Shown: positions 34,441 through 42,046 of the stretch, in pieces | Numbering within the stretch: the stretch's first letter is position 1 | Layout of the letters: each line of letters begins with the position of its first letter | IMG/VR virus record: IMGVR_UViG_3300025383_000001 | Location: 1-64,000 of that record | Source: a virus | Reading direction: 5' to 3' (one strand) | Length of the DNA: 64,000 bases | The notes under the pieces: generated by a model | What the model saw: the letters and a program-made list of their open reading frames with translations, nothing else | Told to the model about the DNA's origin: nothing | The model's database searches: none | Program-made: the position numbers and the translations under genes

Positions 34441-34875
34441 TTAACCGATTTGGATAATTGCAGAACCCGCAGCAGCAGTAGGGAAGATGACCGTGAAGGT
34501 CCCGTTAGTCGAAGTAACTGTACTACCGAAGCTCAATGCACAAACAGCGGTATTAGCAGTGCTGTTATAAATCAAAGCGCCCGCTGCACTAATGTTAGCG
34601 TTAGTCCAAGAAGTATTAGCAAATGACATAAACGCCACGTTACCAGTAGATGTTGGGCTTGTGCTAACTGTCAAAGTGTTACCACCGGCAGTGTAGTTAG
34701 AACCTGAACTTGTTACTTCGTTCACAGTTGTATATGCAGTTGTAGCATTGCTTAATGTTGCTGAGCTTGTGTACAGTGCAAGTTTATAAGTCTGGGAAGA
34801 ACCAGACACCAAATTTTGCTGACCGCTAAGGATTTGTACCTTGAACGAATCTGCCATTGCTTGAGTAATTGCCAT
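34441..34875 (-). CDS. virion structural protein
   Basis: A 144-residue protein. MAITQAMADSFKVQILSGQQ then TYKLALYTSSATLSNATTAY form an opening that I associate with phage tail proteins. The rest is beta-rich with low charge (NVAFMSFANTSWTNANISAA) and resembles an Ig-like or jelly-roll module. It follows the HNH gene and precedes the fibre gene. Exact position in the virion is unknown. Confidence 0.65.
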   Translation of the reverse strand: MAITQAMADSFKVQILSGQQNLVSGSSQTYKLALYTSSATLSNATTAYTTVNEVTSSGSNYTAGGNTLTVSTSPTSTGNVAFMSFANTSWTNANISAAGALIYNSTANTAVCALSFGSTVTSTNGTFTVIFPTAAAGSAIIQIG

Positions 34876-34884
34876 TTGTTGCTC

Positions 34885-35406
34885 CTAATAAAGATTTGAT
34901 TTACGGATGTTTTCTGTTGCGGGTAGCACCCGCAAATTTGACGGAACATGCAAACCAGACACCATTTTACCTTGTAAAGGTATGATATGGTCAACATGCC
35001 ACGAACTGCCTGTTACTTTTGTTAAAAGCGCCGCCAATTTGTATTCATTACCGATACGCTCAAAGTCAATATCGGTTAGCCAAGCTGGAGTACGCTGCAG
35101 TTTAGCAAGCCGTCGAAATGTAGTACGGGCAACTTTTTGCGCTTTTCCAGAGCCTTGCTCATATTTTTGTACGGCTAGCTTTCTAGCTTGTTTTCCAGCT
35201 TCAGATTTGGCATATGTTTGTCCAACTAATTGGCCTTTTGCTGACGCTCTATAAGTTTTGGTTCTAGCATTTTTTAATGCTTTTGATACAGGATTTTGCA
35301 TTTCTGCTAGGTACTGGCACTTTTTGCATACGTGTCTATGACCATGAGTGTGCTTTTTAAAAGCGCTCATGTCTTTTTCTTGAAGACATTTTTTGCACGT
35401 TCTCAT
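34885..35406 (-). CDS. HNH endonuclease inserted in late region
   Basis: A 173-residue protein. An N-terminal zinc site (CKKCLQEKD..., HVCKKCQYL) is followed by a Lys/Arg-rich linker and a C-terminal HNH core: WHVDHIIPLQGKMVSGLHVP, NLRVLPATENIRKSN, with His-His and two Asn residues. The form is that of free-standing phage homing endonucleases. The ATG overlaps the adaptor stop (TAATG). It interrupts an otherwise purely structural gene order. Confidence 0.85.
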   Translation of the reverse strand: MRTCKKCLQEKDMSAFKKHTHGHRHVCKKCQYLAEMQNPVSKALKNARTKTYRASAKGQLVGQTYAKSEAGKQARKLAVQKYEQGSGKAQKVARTTFRRLAKLQRTPAWLTDIDFERIGNEYKLAALLTKVTGSSWHVDHIIPLQGKMVSGLHVPSNLRVLPATENIRKSNLY

Positions 35407-36113
35407 TACGGGTTTACCCTAATTTTAGCTTGACCATCACGATAACTATCGCCACGCTCAAGGCCGGTGCCCAAACGATTCAGTTGTGCCAAGGCCTCAT
35501 TATACTTGGCGTTATATCCAGCTATCAAATCAGCTTCGCCCTTCATGTAGGTATACGCCTCAACGAGGGAACCATAAAGAAGAACAGGAGAGTAATTGTC
35601 ACCAAGCCATGAGGTGCCAGCAGTAACAATAGATTCTGGATAGTAAAAATAGTGCAGCTCTGCGCCGTAACTAAGATCGGGGGTTGGTCCCAAAATGAAA
35701 GTAAGCTCATTAGGGTCATTTAGTCTAGATCCAAATAACGCATAATATCGGGGTTTACCCGTAACGGTAGGGTTTGGATATGCTTCTCTAATGTAATTAA
35801 CGTCTTTATTTAGCAGGTATAAATACTCACCCGTAACTGGATCCATAACGGCCAAAGAATAAGTGGCCAAATAATCATTAGGACAAGCCAAGTATTTATT
35901 TGTTGCTGTGCAATTACCGGTAACATTTTTTCTCAAAGACGGGATTTGAACGCTATTATAGATGCGATCTTCCGCCTGAATAATAAAGGTATTAATCTGA
36001 GTAGTGGCATTGACGTTAGACGCCCCACCCCCAGATGTAACCTGCACAAACGTATCAGGGAATTGGTTTTCCGTGTACGTCTGAATTTGAGAAAAAAGTT
36101 CTTGGTAATTCAT
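35406..36113 (-). CDS. head-tail adaptor / tail completion-like protein
   Basis: A 235-residue protein. NYQELFSQIQTYTENQFPDT, then INTFIIQAEDRIYNSVQIPS and CPNDYLATYSLAV form a pattern I associate with podovirus and siphovirus adaptor proteins. The C-terminal ALAQLNRLGTGLERGDSYRD precedes a short basic tail. It comes after the small basic protein cluster and before the fibres. Identity within the connector is inferred. Confidence 0.65.
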   Translation of the reverse strand: MNYQELFSQIQTYTENQFPDTFVQVTSGGGASNVNATTQINTFIIQAEDRIYNSVQIPSLRKNVTGNCTATNKYLACPNDYLATYSLAVMDPVTGEYLYLLNKDVNYIREAYPNPTVTGKPRYYALFGSRLNDPNELTFILGPTPDLSYGAELHYFYYPESIVTAGTSWLGDNYSPVLLYGSLVEAYTYMKGEADLIAGYNAKYNEALAQLNRLGTGLERGDSYRDGQAKIRVNP

Positions 36114-36388
36114 TATGCCATTGGGCCTCTAGACATAGTGCCTTTAGTAGCTGCACCTGTACCACGAATCTTAATACCGTCGGTTTTCTCGCCTAGTTGT
36201 CCCTTGCTAATACCAGCAATAGAAATTTTAAGTTCATCCATTGGATTACCTTTTTTAACTACGCCAGACATACCGTCGGCAACAGAAGTGCCGTTTTTAG
36301 CATAGACTTCTGCGGCTTTGTTTTCTTTAGCGTGACCTAAAGGATATGGGCCTGCAGGTGTTGGTTTTACAAAACTGTTTTTAGCCAT
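36113..36388 (-). CDS. small basic Gly/Lys-rich protein
   Basis: A 91-residue protein of unknown function: AKNSFVKPTPAGPYPLGHAK, VYAKNGTSVADGMSGVV, and a Gly/Thr-rich basic end. It is probably disordered. It belongs to a run of short lysine-rich genes between capsid and tail genes that share phrases such as GT...KGKT. Its stop overlaps the adaptor ATG. Confidence 0.65.
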   Translation of the reverse strand: MAKNSFVKPTPAGPYPLGHAKENKAAEVYAKNGTSVADGMSGVVKKGNPMDELKISIAGISKGQLGEKTDGIKIRGTGAATKGTMSRGPMA

Positions 36389-36390
36389 GA

Positions 36391-36576
36391 TTACCCCTGA
36401 TTTTTAGCACGAGCTAAGTTGCGGCCCATAGCTTTCATAGATGCGCTAGTAACTGTAGATGCGCCCTTTTTGCCTTTGCCGGTTTGAATGCCTACAGACG
36501 AACCAGAGTCGCCAAGGTTTTTACCCTTAGTTCTACCTGTCTTTGTAACGCCGTCGGCTACTGATTTATATCCCAT
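36391..36576 (-). CDS. small basic protein
   Basis: A 61-residue protein (GYKSVADGVTKTGRTKGKNL...), basic and low in hydrophobics, ending NLARAKNQG. It shares the SVADG phrase with the neighbouring gene at 36113, so the two may derive from one ancestor. Function unknown. The spacing to both neighbours is a few bases, with a TAGGAG ribosome binding site. Confidence 0.6.
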   Translation of the reverse strand: MGYKSVADGVTKTGRTKGKNLGDSGSSVGIQTGKGKKGASTVTSASMKAMGRNLARAKNQG

Positions 36577-36585
36577 AATTTACTC

Positions 36586-37011
36586 CTAAGTTATACTTAC
36601 TGTTACTGTACCTATTTGCCCTACGGCAATCAAGTCATTAGGCGTTAAACCAAAGTCATTGAGTCTTGCGCCGCCAACAGGGTTCCACCCCCATTGAAAC
36701 ACCCTACTACCCAAATCTATATTGCCAAACCCGTCTGGACCTTCTCCAGTAAGGTTAATCTGCAAACCACTTGTACCAGACTGAATATAACTTGTATCCG
36801 GTCTTGGTTCTCTTACTGCTTGTGGATCATCTACTGGGTATAAGCCCAACGACAACTGTGGATGATCTGGATCCCAACAACTCTGACATACCTTAATTTT
36901 ATACGGTTTTGTCTTTAAAATCTGTGTTTTTAGCTCTTTTAATTTATAGCGAAAATTGCAGCGATCGCACTGCGAAATTGCATATTTACCAGAGGCGAAC
37001 TTGTTTGGCAT
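36586..37011 (-). CDS. virion-region protein with CxxC zinc site
   Basis: A 141-residue protein. The N-terminal part has two Cys pairs (SQCDRCNFRYKLKEL and IKVCQSCWDPDHPQL), a zinc-ribbon-like unit of about 50 residues. The C-terminal half is beta-rich (FQWGWNPVGGARLND, TPNDLIAVGQIGTVTVSIT) and uses a phrase, VGQIGTVTVSIT, close to the repeat unit of the 28501 protein. It lies next to the head-tail protein at 37015. Function unknown. Confidence 0.65.
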   Translation of the reverse strand: MPNKFASGKYAISQCDRCNFRYKLKELKTQILKTKPYKIKVCQSCWDPDHPQLSLGLYPVDDPQAVREPRPDTSYIQSGTSGLQINLTGEGPDGFGNIDLGSRVFQWGWNPVGGARLNDFGLTPNDLIAVGQIGTVTVSIT

Positions 37012-37014
37012 AGA

Positions 37015-37947
37015 TTAGGTACCATAGTAGAACGTATTCCGTGGCACAACTCTAAGCGATGCTTTCTCCCGATCTTCCTCTGCAGCTAATTGGAACTGCT
37101 GTTCATAGTCGGCTTTGAGCATCATAATGCGGCTTGGATCTACGTCTTCTAATTTTGTAGAAAGCTGATAAGCAAGACCAGCAACCATGCAAGGTATAAA
37201 CCGGAATGGAATGTCTTGTACGTAAGCTCCAGAGCCTGTGTCTTGGATACGGCGCATGCGATAGTACACAAATGTATACTGATTACCAGGTGCGTTTGGT
37301 GTTGGCCAGACGTTAATTGAAGGTAAGTTTTGTACAGTAATTGCTGCGCCAGCAGTATGTGCCGTTGCGGTAGTGCCGTTTTGTCCACGAGCGCAGTTTA
37401 AAAGCTGATTGCCGTTGACGTTTGGATAGCTAATAATCTCGTTGTCTATCTGAATAAACCCAGAAGAGCCTACTTCTGCGGTAGAAGTAAGTGTAATTGT
37501 GGTATCTGTAGAGCTAACATTAGCAGCTAAAGTAGCAGTAATTGGGTTAGATTGCCCAGATTGGCGATTCACCCAAACCTGAATTGGTCGGCCTTGTGCC
37601 AATTTGTTTGGCAAGGTCATGTAGGTAGACTCAGAAATACGGCTAATATTAATGTCGATTTGGTTTAAAGTACCTGGCTGAGTACGGATAACCATGTCCA
37701 TCAAATCAATAGTATCAACAGGCAAAGGATAGGTAGCTTGTCCAGTAACCATAGGAACAACACCCTGTTCGATTGTCCAAAGATTAATTCCACGGTTAGC
37801 CCACTCAATAGTAAGAATATTTAACGAACGACGTGCGGTTCTAAAATCGTAACCAGAACGCAACTGCTTACCGCAGCGCTCAAACGCTTCTTCGATAAGA
37901 TCATTAACGTCTAGATTAAACGACGAAGTACCTGTAGTTGTTGCCAT
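37015..37947 (-). CDS. tail tube A / head-tail connector-like protein
   Basis: A 310-residue protein. LDVNDLIEEAFERCGKQL then ARRSLNILTIEWANRGINLW is the opening pattern of podovirus tubular or adaptor proteins. A beta insertion (about residues 150-215) with FIQIDNEIISY and TTATAHTAGAAI matches the one in the 718-residue protein at 23133. The final third (PFRFIPCMVAGLAYQLSTKL, ADYEQQFQLAAEEDRE) returns to helices. It is placed after the small basic genes. Confidence 0.7.
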   Translation of the reverse strand: MATTTGTSSFNLDVNDLIEEAFERCGKQLRSGYDFRTARRSLNILTIEWANRGINLWTIEQGVVPMVTGQATYPLPVDTIDLMDMVIRTQPGTLNQIDINISRISESTYMTLPNKLAQGRPIQVWVNRQSGQSNPITATLAANVSSTDTTITLTSTAEVGSSGFIQIDNEIISYPNVNGNQLLNCARGQNGTTATAHTAGAAITVQNLPSINVWPTPNAPGNQYTFVYYRMRRIQDTGSGAYVQDIPFRFIPCMVAGLAYQLSTKLEDVDPSRIMMLKADYEQQFQLAAEEDREKASLRVVPRNTFYYGT

Positions 37948-38171
37948 TATTTAGCCTTTTTCTTTACAATCTTTTCGGCGTTCTTTACAATTTTTTTGGC
38001 TGCTGGCTTTTTAGCTGGACGAGTTGTAGCTTTAGCAACACGTGGTTTGCGTTTTGGCTTTGGCTCTTCTACTGGGAAAGGCCACATTTTAAACTCAACC
38101 GGTGTTGGTTTAAATTCTTCTTTTGGCTTAATTCTTAGCCAGTTTAAAAAACGATTAATTAGTTCTTTCAA
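37947..38171 (-). CDS. small Lys/Pro-rich protein
   Basis: A 74-residue protein, likely starting at a TTG (38171) that follows GGAG at good spacing; a TTG at 38204 would extend it into the upstream gene without a ribosome binding site. ELINRFLNWLRIKPKEEF is an amphipathic helix and the rest is disordered (KPKRKPRVAKATTRPAKKPA), histone H1-like. DNA binding is plausible. Its stop overlaps the connector ATG. Confidence 0.55.
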   Translation of the reverse strand: MKELINRFLNWLRIKPKEEFKPTPVEFKMWPFPVEEPKPKRKPRVAKATTRPAKKPAAKKIVKNAEKIVKKKAK

Positions 38172-38295
38172 TTTCAACTCCAATCCGTAGGATAAGCAAG
38201 TCAACTACAAGGACCCAACGATCTTCATACTCGTCTACTACCTCAATACCTAGAGCTACACCATTTATAAAACATAGGTGAATAGCCCAGCTCAC
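38155..38295 (-). CDS. 46-residue small protein with GTG start
   Basis: Begins GTG at 38295, overlapping the preceding TGA (GTGA). The product VSWAIHLCFINGVALGIEVV, then DEYEDRWVLVVDLLILRIGV and EIERTN, alternates hydrophobic and charged residues as a small beta sheet with one helix. The pattern (W-I-F--G---GI...VDLL-LRI) reminds me of very small conserved phage proteins. It accounts for a gap that would otherwise be unexplained. Function unknown. Confidence 0.7.
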   Translation of the reverse strand: MSWAIHLCFINGVALGIEVVDEYEDRWVLVVDLLILRIGVEIERTN

Positions 38296-38549
38296 TTTTT
38301 TGCGGCTCTCATGTTATCAACCAAATTAGGGTATGGTCGGCCTGCTTTTTTAGCCGCTGCTTTAGCGCTAGCTTTTTTAGCAGGGGATAGCTTTTTAGGT
38401 TTGCCCAAGCTTTTCGGTCTTGGTTTATCCCAAACGTTTCCGCCTTCTTTATACATGGTTACATCATTCGGATTATCTTTGCGGACAATCGTCTTTTTCT
38501 TACCCATCTTAGAAGGCTCAATAGCGCCCATACCCCTAGAGTACCGCAT
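38292..38549 (-). CDS. small basic protein
   Basis: An 85-residue protein: MRYSRGMGAIEPSKMGKKKT, DVTMYKEGGNVWDKPR, then a Lys/Ala-rich tail (PKKLSPAKKASAKAAAKKAG). It resembles short virion-region proteins of other environmental phages (MRYSRGMG opening). Histone-like composition suggests interaction with packaged DNA, without direct evidence. Coupled to the 46-residue gene downstream. Confidence 0.65.
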   Translation of the reverse strand: MRYSRGMGAIEPSKMGKKKTIVRKDNPNDVTMYKEGGNVWDKPRPKSLGKPKKLSPAKKASAKAAAKKAGRPYPNLVDNMRAAKK

Positions 38550-38864
38550 TTAGCACATTTTCCCACGGGTTTTACCCTTAGAAGCAATACCGTCAGCACG
38601 CTTAGAAGCTGAGCCTACTTTACCGCCCTTTTTGTATGTATCGCCAGCAGGGTTCATACGAGACATAGCATCGGTCATAACATTAGACTTTGCTTTAGCC
38701 TTTTTCTTTTTAGGTTTAGGTGCTGGCTCTTCGTCTTTAACGCCACCAGCAGCAATAGCCGCCATAGCACGAGCACGTGTATCGTCACCGATATTTTTGT
38801 TTTGACCTTGAGCTGTTTCAGTCTCAATTACATCGCCTTCGGCGTAACGTTTCATCTTTTTCAT
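38550..38864 (-). CDS. small Lys/Gly-rich protein
   Basis: A 104-residue protein starting at the ATG at 38864, one base after the previous stop; a start at 38882 would overlap. KKMKRYAEGDVIETETAQ is followed by ARAMAAIAAGGVKDEEPAPK, a PKPKKKKAKAK stretch and a Gly/Lys-rich end. It is likely disordered and nucleic-acid binding. Member of the Lys-rich cluster; function unknown. Confidence 0.6.
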   Translation of the reverse strand: MKKMKRYAEGDVIETETAQGQNKNIGDDTRARAMAAIAAGGVKDEEPAPKPKKKKAKAKSNVMTDAMSRMNPAGDTYKKGGKVGSASKRADGIASKGKTRGKMC

Positions 38865-38865
38865 A

Positions 38866-39387
38866 TTAACGACCCCTTCCACTTTTTTTCATGCCACCAC
38901 CGCACATTTTGATAGGAGTAGCATTTTTTGTGCCCTTACCGCCTTTAGCGCCAGATTGAATTTTTAAATTCTTGTATCCACGCTCTTCTTTACCTTTGGT
39001 GTGCGCACGCTTTTGAACTGCGGACTCACCGTGTTTTAAGAGCTTGTTAGAACCTTTTTCTACGTCTTTAGACATAGTTTTTGGCCCCATTGTTTCTTTC
39101 ATGCCAACTTTTTTCATTGCAATTCCACCTTTTTTAAGTTTGGATAAATTAGTGTGTTTGCCTGGATGCTCTTGTTTATCGTGCATACCAAACGCTTTTT
39201 TAATCAACTTCTTGTCTTCTGCTAAATCGTCGTGCTTCATCATACCACCGCTCCTAAATTTTTTGCCTTTATCAGCCGCAGAAAAGTCTTTACCGACAGA
39301 TTGTGGGATACCGACTTTTTTAGCAAAAGCTGCGTTATGCGCAACTGCTTCCATTAAATTGTGTTGTTTTTTAGATGTGCTAGGCAT
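38866..39387 (-). CDS. Lys-rich virion-region protein
   Basis: A 173-residue protein. The N-terminal SKKQHNLMEAVAHNAAFAKK then VGIPQSVGKDFSAADKGKKF is a motif I recognise from environmental phages but cannot name. The C-terminal two thirds are Lys/Gly/Met-rich with several short repeats (KKVGMKETMGPKTMS) and end MCGGGMKKSGRGR. Coupled to the gene upstream. Function unknown. Confidence 0.65.
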   Translation of the reverse strand: MPSTSKKQHNLMEAVAHNAAFAKKVGIPQSVGKDFSAADKGKKFRSGGMMKHDDLAEDKKLIKKAFGMHDKQEHPGKHTNLSKLKKGGIAMKKVGMKETMGPKTMSKDVEKGSNKLLKHGESAVQKRAHTKGKEERGYKNLKIQSGAKGGKGTKNATPIKMCGGGMKKSGRGR

Positions 39388-39647
39388 TATTTAAACCACT
39401 TATCAAGAACCCAAACAACTATACCACCAGCTAAACCAGCAGCTACAGTTAATACAGTGTGCAAGGTCTTTTTGCTAGCACTTTGTTCTGCAAGCATACG
39501 TTGGATATCGGCTAAGCATTTTTTAACTTCTTCCATGTCTTGAACAAGTTTATCCATGTCGCTTTGCAAGTGCTTAATATCGTTAGCATGAGTGGCTAAT
39601 TCTCTTGCCGTTACAATTTCAGGATCGTTGATTTGCAATTCCATCAT
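39387..39647 (-). CDS. XhlA-like coiled-coil membrane protein
   Basis: An 86-residue protein. A coiled coil (THANDIKHLQSDMDKLVQDM and on) precedes a single C-terminal membrane segment (LHTVLTVAAGLAGGIVVWVL) and a short basic end. This is the layout of haemolysin XhlA-like phage proteins that assist lysis or attach to membranes. The start overlaps the previous stop (ATGA at 39647). Unlike most such genes, it lies far from the lysis block. Confidence 0.65.
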   Translation of the reverse strand: MMELQINDPEIVTARELATHANDIKHLQSDMDKLVQDMEEVKKCLADIQRMLAEQSASKKTLHTVLTVAAGLAGGIVVWVLDKWFK

Positions 39648-39910
39648 TTTGATCCACAATTCCAACGTTTTAAACTAGCCGCCTTTCTTGTTGGTCGACC
39701 CTTTTCATCTTTCATAGGGCCAGGCATGCCAGACATTCTAGCGCAAAAAGACTTCTTGCGGGGACCGCCTTGGGGTTGTGGTGCCTTTAAATGCGAGCCA
39801 GTAGCTGCATTATATTTAGCACGACCTTTGGCGGTAAGCCCAGCGCCCTTAGATGCAGGCAACTTTTCACCACGACCAATCGCAAGGGAGGGACCTTTTT
39901 TCTTAGCCAT
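39644..39910 (-). CDS. DUF6321-like basic phage protein
   Basis: An 88-residue protein. GLTAKGRAKYNAATGSHLKA, then PQPQGGPRKKSFCARMSGM and DEKGRPTRKAASLKRWNC match the DUF6321 pattern as I remember it. Its role is not established; it is frequent near structural genes of environmental phages. Very basic. The start overlaps the end of the structural gene upstream. Confidence 0.8.
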   Translation of the reverse strand: MAKKKGPSLAIGRGEKLPASKGAGLTAKGRAKYNAATGSHLKAPQPQGGPRKKSFCARMSGMPGPMKDEKGRPTRKAASLKRWNCGSK

Positions 39911-40448
39911 AGAAAGCAGTCACAAAGTTAACTGTTGTTAAGTTTGCATAAATACCGTTTTGGCATAAAAGTCCTTCGCCAGGAATTAGCATTTCTTGGG
40001 TATTGTATGCACTAGCTACAGTATCTACTTGTGTAATCCAGCGGTTAGGGTTTGGAAAGTTTGCTGTTGGGTTTGGATAAGCAACAACATATACACAGCC
40101 AATACCACCAGAAGTATTTCCAGAGTTAGGGTCTGTAATGGTAAAGCTATTAGCGCCAGTATTAGTAATGGTGTAATTACCATCAGTAGCTGAGTTACCA
40201 GAACTAGAGCTAAACCCAATACCAATTAAAGCGCCGTTCGATAATCCGTGTGCTGTAGAACTTACAGTAACCACGTTACCAAGACGCTGATAAGTTGCGC
40301 CTACAGGAACTGTATTCGTATCAAAAATACAGATAGAACCAGCAGTACCACCAGCACCAGCATAAGTAAGCTGCTTCAATCTAGCACGGCCTTGAGTAAT
40401 ATATCCAGACTGGTTTAGGTGCCCGGATTTTACATCGGTTTGCATCAT
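39903..40448 (-). CDS. virion structural protein
   Basis: A 181-residue protein. The N terminus (QTDVKSGHLNQSGYITQGRA then RLKQLTYAG) is followed by a beta domain with the phrase VVTVSSTAHGLSNGALIGIG and TDGNYTITNTGANSFTITDP, a beta module seen in many tail and fibre proteins. It ends in a short domain (PGEGLLCQNGIYANLTTVNF). It follows the gene at 40498 with a hairpin between them. Probably capsid- or tail-associated. Confidence 0.65.
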   Translation of the reverse strand: MMQTDVKSGHLNQSGYITQGRARLKQLTYAGAGGTAGSICIFDTNTVPVGATYQRLGNVVTVSSTAHGLSNGALIGIGFSSSSGNSATDGNYTITNTGANSFTITDPNSGNTSGGIGCVYVVAYPNPTANFPNPNRWITQVDTVASAYNTQEMLIPGEGLLCQNGIYANLTTVNFVTAFYG

Positions 40449-40473
40449 AATTAATCTCTCCTAAGATTTAAGT

Positions 40474-40489
40474 GGGGGCAAAAGCCCCC
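40474..40489 (-). terminator. GC-rich hairpin between structural genes
   Basis: GGGGGC-AAAA-GCCCCC on the plus strand; an outer inverted repeat AATTAATCT / AGATTAATT (near 40449 and 40491) frames it. There is no U tract on the minus strand, so it may be an mRNA-stabilising or processing hairpin or an attenuator rather than a full terminator. Confidence 0.55.
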
Positions 40490-40497
40490 TAGATTAA

Positions 40498-41010
40498 TTA
40501 AACGTTTTGTACGCCGTTAAGTGGGTCAGCTACGTAGTAGTGGATGTTTCCAGAGATAGCAACACCAGTAGCACCGGGAGCGCCAGCAGCAGCAGTCAAT
40601 ACGATCAAGTTAGTCGCATTAGCAACGTTGCTTATGGATGAACCAGCAGCAGATGAAGAAATATTGAACAATGTGCGAGTAGCTACGTTGCCGTTATTAA
40701 CAAAAGCTGCAGGAACGTTTGTGCCTAAAGTTGTAGGCTGTCCAGGACCGACAGTTACCAAAGGTGTGTAACCAATGTTAATTGCTGAGTTGCCGCCAGT
40801 AGTAGTGTTAGTAACAGAAATACCAACAATAACTGCACCTGCTGGGAGAACGATAGCTTGTGAGTTTGCTGAGCTATTTACGATATTTGCAGTAGCTGAG
40901 CTATTTGCAATGTAAAAAGGCAGATACATGCCTGCTGTGCCACAGAGAGCGGTACGAGTCTGATCGCCGCCGCCAGAACGCCAAATTGACTGGGTGGTAG
41001 AAATTGCCAT
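40498..41010 (-). CDS. virion decoration/structural protein
   Basis: A 170-residue protein, start at 41010 with GAAGGAC upstream; an in-frame ATG at 41031 has no ribosome binding site. AISTTQSIWRSGGGDQTRTA then GMYLPFYIANSSATANIVNS and VGISVTNTTTGG are beta-rich and low in charge, as in capsid decoration or head-fibre proteins. It starts a new transcription unit, since a terminator and the GNAT-HNH island separate it from the capsid gene. Confidence 0.65.
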   Translation of the reverse strand: MAISTTQSIWRSGGGDQTRTALCGTAGMYLPFYIANSSATANIVNSSANSQAIVLPAGAVIVGISVTNTTTGGNSAINIGYTPLVTVGPGQPTTLGTNVPAAFVNNGNVATRTLFNISSSAAGSSISNVANATNLIVLTAAAGAPGATGVAISGNIHYYVADPLNGVQNV

Positions 41011-41100
41011 AACGAATTGTCCTTCATACAAAGATAAGCCAGTTAGTCGTGTATGCGTCTGCCGGGACAGTCTAAAAGGCCGGTTTTCCCGGTTTTCCCT

Positions 41101-41128
41101 ATATTACTACAATTTCGTTGTTGTGCAA
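41101..41128 (-). promoter_or_regulatory. candidate promoter for the 41010 gene
   Basis: On the minus strand TTGCAC (41128-41123) and TAATAT (41106-41101) are separated by 16 bases, about 90 bases upstream of the ATG. The gap 41011-41234 otherwise holds a tandem CCGGTTTTCC at about 41081-41097 and a T-rich, G-rich stretch. A divergent promoter for the gene at 41235 is possible but weak. Confidence 0.35.
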
Positions 41129-41234
41129 TCTTTTTTGGGTAAAATAATTTTGGGGGGTCGGATTTGCCAGGATCAGGCAGATTAGATAGCGGAATTTAAC
41201 GGCCTGCCCACCAACTTTACAGGGGGCATTTTGA

Positions 41235-41723
41235 ATGAAATTCACGGTGAAGAAAGTAGACATTCGGGTTCCATCCATACAAACCACACTTGGGTTTCTT
41301 CAGCGAAAGATACTTCCGGAGGATGTACCATACGACACAACCAGGGGTCATTGGTGGATAGCATACGCAGAGGATGGGAAGCCCGTTGCTTTTGCGGGTC
41401 TGGTGCGTTCGATCAAGTGGAGCGACACCGGTTACTTTTGTAGAGCAGGTGTGCTAGATGGTTTTACTGGACATGGCATTCAAAAGCGCCTAATCAAAGT
41501 TCGTCAAGTGCAAGCTAAAAAACTTGGTTGGAATTGGTGTATCACAGATACAACAAATAATCCTGCATCGTCAAACTCTTTAATCTCTTGCGGATTCAAG
41601 ATGTATACTCCAGCAAATCCGTGGTCTTTCAAAAACGCTTGTTACTGGAAATACAAGGTGAACCCAGATGCCGTACAAAGACGTGAACGTAAGAAAAAAG
41701 AAACACAAGGAGTACAGCCGTAA
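41235..41723 (+). CDS. GNAT N-acetyltransferase-like protein
   Basis: A 162-residue protein on the strand opposite to all surrounding genes. GKPVAFAGLVRSIKWSDTGY is the beta2-beta3 hairpin. Then GYFCRAGVLDGFTGHGIQKR, with RxxGxG-like GHGIQKRL, is the acetyl-CoA loop, and ASSNSLISCGFKMY is the usual C-terminal N-x-x-S-x-x-x-x-x-GF. Enzyme target unknown. The last 19 codons overlap the HNH gene. It may have moved with the HNH as one unit. Confidence 0.75.
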   Translation: MKFTVKKVDIRVPSIQTTLGFLQRKILPEDVPYDTTRGHWWIAYAEDGKPVAFAGLVRSIKWSDTGYFCRAGVLDGFTGHGIQKRLIKVRQVQAKKLGWNWCITDTTNNPASSNSLISCGFKMYTPANPWSFKNACYWKYKVNPDAVQRRERKKKETQGVQP

Positions 41724-42042
41724 GCATTATGAGGCTAATTTAGAAGCCACTAAACGGCGAACTAAAGAAACAAAGGCCAAAGAAAAAGAAGAATGGTATG
41801 CATTTAAATCTACACTTAAGTGCACAAATTGTGGGTTTAGCCACATAGCGGCATTAGATTTTCACCACGAAGATCCATCTACAAAACTAGGAAACGTACA
41901 CCGTTTCATATCCAACGGGCAATTTGCCAAGGCATACGAAGAAATCAAAAAGTGCATAGTCCTATGCGCTAACTGCCACAGAATCCACCACCATAAAGAA
42001 AAAACCCCGCCTCGTGAGCGGGGTCCAAACACAGGGGTTTGA
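41668..42042 (+). CDS. HNH endonuclease beside the capsid gene
   Basis: A 124-residue protein. A basic N-terminal half is followed by the HNH core: LKCTNCGFSHIAALDFHHED and CIVLCANCHRIHHHKEK, giving two CxxC zinc pairs and the HH/H catalytic set. It is on the plus strand, next to the 3' end of the minus-strand capsid gene. Its last 15 residues (KEKTPPRERGPNTGV) are encoded by the capsid terminator, which suggests the reading frame was extended by insertion there. Likely a homing-type nuclease. Confidence 0.82.
   Translation: MPYKDVNVRKKKHKEYSRKHYEANLEATKRRTKETKAKEKEEWYAFKSTLKCTNCGFSHIAALDFHHEDPSTKLGNVHRFISNGQFAKAYEEIKKCIVLCANCHRIHHHKEKTPPRERGPNTGV
41999..42023 (-). terminator. terminator of the capsid transcript
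   Basis: On the minus strand, CCCCGC-(7 nt)-GCGGGG (42023-42005) is followed by TTTTTT (42004-41999), 24 bases after the capsid stop. It would stop most late transcription after the capsid gene, consistent with high capsid expression. Confidence 0.82.
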
Positions 42043-42046
42043 GGTA

